The notes beneath the pieces were generated by a model. That model worked only from the letters and a program-made list of their open reading frames with translations, was not told the origin of the DNA and ran no database searches. Positions 61,701-64,000 of a stretch of DNA of 64,000 nt are shown here, piece after piece; within the stretch, counting starts at the first letter, position 1, and every line of letters starts with the position of its first letter. The position numbers and the translations under genes are program-made. This DNA is from Undaria pinnatifida (taxonomy: Eukaryota > Sar > Phaeophyceae > Laminariales > Alariaceae): assembly GCA_012845835.1 (NCBI GenBank), contig JABAKD010000025.1, positions 11,477,264 to 11,541,263 on the forward strand, read 5' to 3'.

Positions 61701-62739
61701 TCGATTCAACAATGAGCTTCGCACAGACGACGCGAAAACCACTCGGGTGAGGTTTAAACGTGTTTCGTCAAGCTTCGATGCGGGATGAAAGTCAGCGAGA
61801 GTTCCTGAACGCAACAAGCTTAACGAAGGAAAGCTGACCGCGGTGAAACAACCTCATTACTACACTGTGCCAGGCATGGCCAGCAGCAGTTTGTCACAAA
61901 CGCCCCACGCTGCACAAAGTGTGTGGTGGCCATTTCTCTGGAATTTCAGACGAAACGGTAGAGTAGCTGAGCCATGGCCGGCGTCAGGTACTAGAGTCCG
62001 TTGATCGGTTCATATCGAATTTAAAAAAAAAAGGAAAAAGCTACACACAGACGCCGAAAACACAACCTTAGCTCAGCACCACCCGAGTTGTAGCCGGCGT
62101 GGGGTTTGGACCCAAAACTCCTGGAATCACCGGATACCGAAGCATCTACCAAAAGGATGACGAGGTTGCCTGAGCGCTAAACAGATTTCAAAATTAATTA
62201 GACATTTGCGTCGGGCGGGGGTACACCAGGCGAGCATTCAATGGGCCGATTGCCACGGACGTATTCTAGTTTAACCGTTGGGGTACGATTGGGTCCGTAC
62301 GTGTCAGAATGAATGCACTTTTTCATCGAAGAAAACTACTACAAGGAGTCTATATGGGAAGTCAAATCTGTGACACAGAGAGGTTGTTGGTGCTGTCTAG
62401 TATCTACTCCATGTGATTGATGATCGTGTTTCGCGCGCGTAAGGAATGAGCGTTTCGGTGTGGTAGGATGCGGAGTACTTTTACACAGGTACGACTACCC
62501 CAGCGGAAATTTAATACCCGCCCGTGATCTTACCAAATGAGGGCGCTGACCATTACCGCGAGGACGAACTGCATCGTCTGAAGAACCGTAAGCATGACGT
62601 GCGGCTTGCCCAGCCAGAACATGTCCTGCTGGCGCTGTGATTGAAGCAGCGATATCGACGAGGTGGGGGTTATAGGCGGCGAGTAACCACGAACCTTATG
62701 AATTCTGGACCAGCTGTATTCTTCACGAATGCGAATTTC
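50921..62739 (-). CDS. Large membrane protein: MLO-like end + voltage-sensor-like domain + disordered tail
   Basis: Exons on the - strand, 5' to 3': 62739-62695 (uncertain), 62634-62534, 60727-60613, 59445-59341, 58448-58344, 57638-57536, 57282-57085, 55905-55664, 55224-55028, 54235-54151 (weak acceptor), 52789-50921. All joins have compatible phase and GT-AG borders, giving about 1039 residues from 62634. The first exons read DMFWLGKPHVML, then a helix (13-35), a second helix (49-67), LPKFIPRFTKVTHIGG; this resembles the D-FW--(R/K)P and LP-----T--GS region of MLO proteins. After a basic linker come four hydrophobic segments: about 143-157, 169-190 (CALLVEIASHYIV), 292-311 (SLDAVLVLVVLGCAI) and 324-335 (IVVLRLLPLWR), patterned like S1-S4 of voltage-sensor proteins. 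A helical stretch (DIVRLQEKISSQ) and a 622-residue tail follow. The N-terminus is missing. Family names are inference from motifs. Confidence 0.72.
51165..51335. repeat. CCA/CAC-type triplet repeat inside the tail exon
   Basis: About 170 bp of CACCAGCACCAC and CACCTCCACCTC-type units on the + strand, translated as the Gly/Ala-rich block on the - strand. It is open in several frames, which produces the misleading Pro-rich + strand ORF (51027-51551). Confidence 0.85.
52866..53110 (+). repeat. Interspersed repeat family B, copy next to the tail exon
   Basis: Carries GGGTTGCAGTTGTTGG, AACTGCCGGTTAGTCATTAG, GGATTGTGCGAACGAATGTC, GGGTGAGATATTGAGCTCC and CCCTACCGTGGGATGG in family order. It lies in the last intron (52790-54150), directly upstream of the alternative ATG at 52864. 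Confidence 0.68.
53255..53620 (+). mobile_element. tRNA-derived SINE-like repeat, copy 3
   Basis: A-box-like TGGCGAATCAGG (53271-53282) and B-box-like AGTTCGGGTCC (53316-53326), then GAGTGCATACACG, which is repeated about 70 bp later, ACACTCGATGACG and GCGTGTCCAGATGCTGG. Alignment with copies 1 and 2 runs over most of the length. It is antisense to the host gene and lies in its last intron. Confidence 0.65.
58177..58206. repeat. Short interstitial telomere-like repeat
   Basis: CCCTAACCCTAACCCCTAAC, preceded by TAGGGTAAATGTTACCCTA, which can fold on itself. Only about three units. It lies in an intron of the - strand gene. Confidence 0.6.
61105..61363. mobile_element. MITE family M copy with perfect 24-bp palindrome
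   Basis: The diverged ends GATGTGGTAGAGG and GTATCCCCGTGACCATAGC correspond to the family TIRs. At 61148-61171 lies a perfect 24-bp palindrome with half-site GGGGTCACTCGC. It sits inside the intron between 60727 and 62534 of the membrane-protein gene. Confidence 0.65.
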
Positions 62740-62909
62740 CTCGCTTCGCGCGATGGCAGTTGGTCAGTGCAAGAGTTTGGCTAATGCACAAAATGAATAA
62801 CGTGCGTGTACCTCGAAAATTGTTCGGCCTAACAACAACAATGACAATCACAATGATGGTTGAGTGACTACAAGCGACCCAGCCTGTTGTCGGGGGCCAG
62901 TGTTGGCAG

Positions 62910-63380
62910 CAGCTCGTGGTCATACGAACGAGTGACCCCCCCCGTGTTGCTGTGCGATTTGAATCTTCTCGTGCTGTCTAAATTTTGCGATAGTAATACG
63001 CAATGGAGGGGGGAGCTTAGTTGCGCCAAGCGACGCGTGATAAGATAGAGGTGGACCACTTGGTTTTGCTGAGGTTTCTTAACTTGGGAGCTTACTACCT
63101 CTCCCCAGACTTGATTTGGAGGGGAAAACAAAACGGGTAATGGATGATAAATTTAAATCTAATGGCCTATGTACAAGACAAACATTATGGAACGAGGTGG
63201 CCTATTTCTGACGAGTTTTGGGCCAAGAATCGCCGTCGTTCAGAAAGCTGTTACGACGAAAAGTGCTACCTCCATCGTAGCACGCGTGAAGCACTAGTCT
63301 AAAGCCTTTTTGGTCCGTGAGATACTTAGTCAGTCGAGCGACTGGTCAACATCCGAGAGTGTAAATGGGGGTATTATTGA
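62910..63380. mobile_element. MITE family M, diverged copy
   Basis: Has ACGAACGAGTGACCCCCCCC at 62926, TTGCGCCAAGCGACGCGTG near 63022, and GGTCCGTGAGATACTTAGTC then GAGCGACTGG near 63312-63345, corresponding in order to blocks of the 48.1 kb copy. The rest of the window to 64000 holds no supported gene. Confidence 0.5.
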
Positions 63381-64000
63381 TTCTAAAACACTGTAGCCCT
63401 GGTCTAGCCGAACGTCCACTTTTCGCTACATGCGGTATGCGGTATAGCCATAACCCACTCGTGACTAGTCATGACGACAACATCACAATATTCTTTTCGT
63501 GTTGTGGCATGACGTTCTCGTTGCAGCGGCGACACGCGTACAAAGACAGAGATACTTCTAAGTATCAGTTTTAGCTAGATCTGGTTCACATGAAAAAGTG
63601 GATTGCCTGGCGAAGCGCTAAGTCGAATCCTCTGACAGGGAGCACAAATAATCCCTTGGTGTTTCGACAGCAACACGATGATATGTTGGAGCCGAACGTG
63701 TGATATTCCATGAACGGATCGCACTACAAATCGCTTCCTGCGAGAGCAGAAGTATGTTTTTTTTTCTTTTTTTCTTTTGTTTGTTTGAATGTCTTTTTCT
63801 TTAATTTTATCCTCCAGCGGATAAGGAAAAATTAGCCTAATCTCAAAACACTGGCACGTATCACTACACTTCAACGTATTTCAATTCACGCCGTGTGTCA
63901 AAAATAATTTGTACACGCCACCCGTAGTTGACAAAAACATGATGAACATCATACTGTGGCCCATACGAAACTTTCAAACAGCTACTCAACAACGGCAGGC

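Noticed and set aside
63575-63874. 99-codon - strand ORF as an upstream exon of the membrane-protein gene
   Set aside because: An acceptor-like CTGTCAG is present, but no donor in a usable phase and no MLO-like motif were found.

Overview
This window is nuclear DNA of a multicellular brown alga (Phaeophyceae) or a close stramenopile relative. The strongest evidence is an intron-rich vanadium-dependent haloperoxidase gene of the brown-algal bromoperoxidase type on the + strand. The genes are split into short exons with canonical GT-AG borders. Large introns, degraded Ty1/copia and LINE elements, tRNA-derived SINE-like repeats, MITE-like repeats and long G/C homopolymer tracts fill the rest. 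No prokaryotic operon structure is present, and no rRNA, tRNA or CRISPR array was found. I cannot name the species.

Two protein-coding genes could be assembled by eye, because their exons join in phase. (1) Haloperoxidase, + strand: twelve of thirteen core exons were placed between 27926 and 39306 after counting split exons individually (all thirteen are listed in the entry), giving 541 contiguous residues up to the stop and keeping every expected vanadate-pocket residue. A possible first exon with an N-terminal hydrophobic stretch lies 11.3 kb upstream (16416-16658). (2) A large membrane protein, - strand, from about 62.74 kb down to 50921: ten phase-compatible exons give about 1039 residues. 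It starts with what looks like the C-terminal part of an MLO-type core, continues into a four-helix segment resembling a voltage-sensor domain, then a short helical stretch and a 622-residue Q-rich and Gly-rich tail. Its 5' exons probably lie beyond the right edge of the window. The two genes are convergent, separated by about 11.6 kb of repeats.

Layout. 1-2.6 kb: frameshifted, coding-like + strand sequence of unknown family. 4.4-8.7 kb: an internally deleted copia-type LTR retrotransposon on the - strand with 511-bp LTRs. 8.7-9.8 kb: a 93-bp minisatellite. 10-16 kb: mostly non-coding, with a possible terminal exon and parts of a TIR repeat family. 16.4-39.3 kb: the haloperoxidase gene; its introns contain TIR elements, SINE-like copies and a decayed copia element. 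39.3-50.9 kb: MITEs, duplicated repeats and the 3' end of a LINE reverse-transcriptase ORF. 50.9-62.7 kb: the membrane-protein gene. 62.7-64 kb: a MITE and non-coding DNA.

All gene models rest on reading-frame continuity, splice-site phase and remembered family motifs. No alignment or transcript evidence was available.
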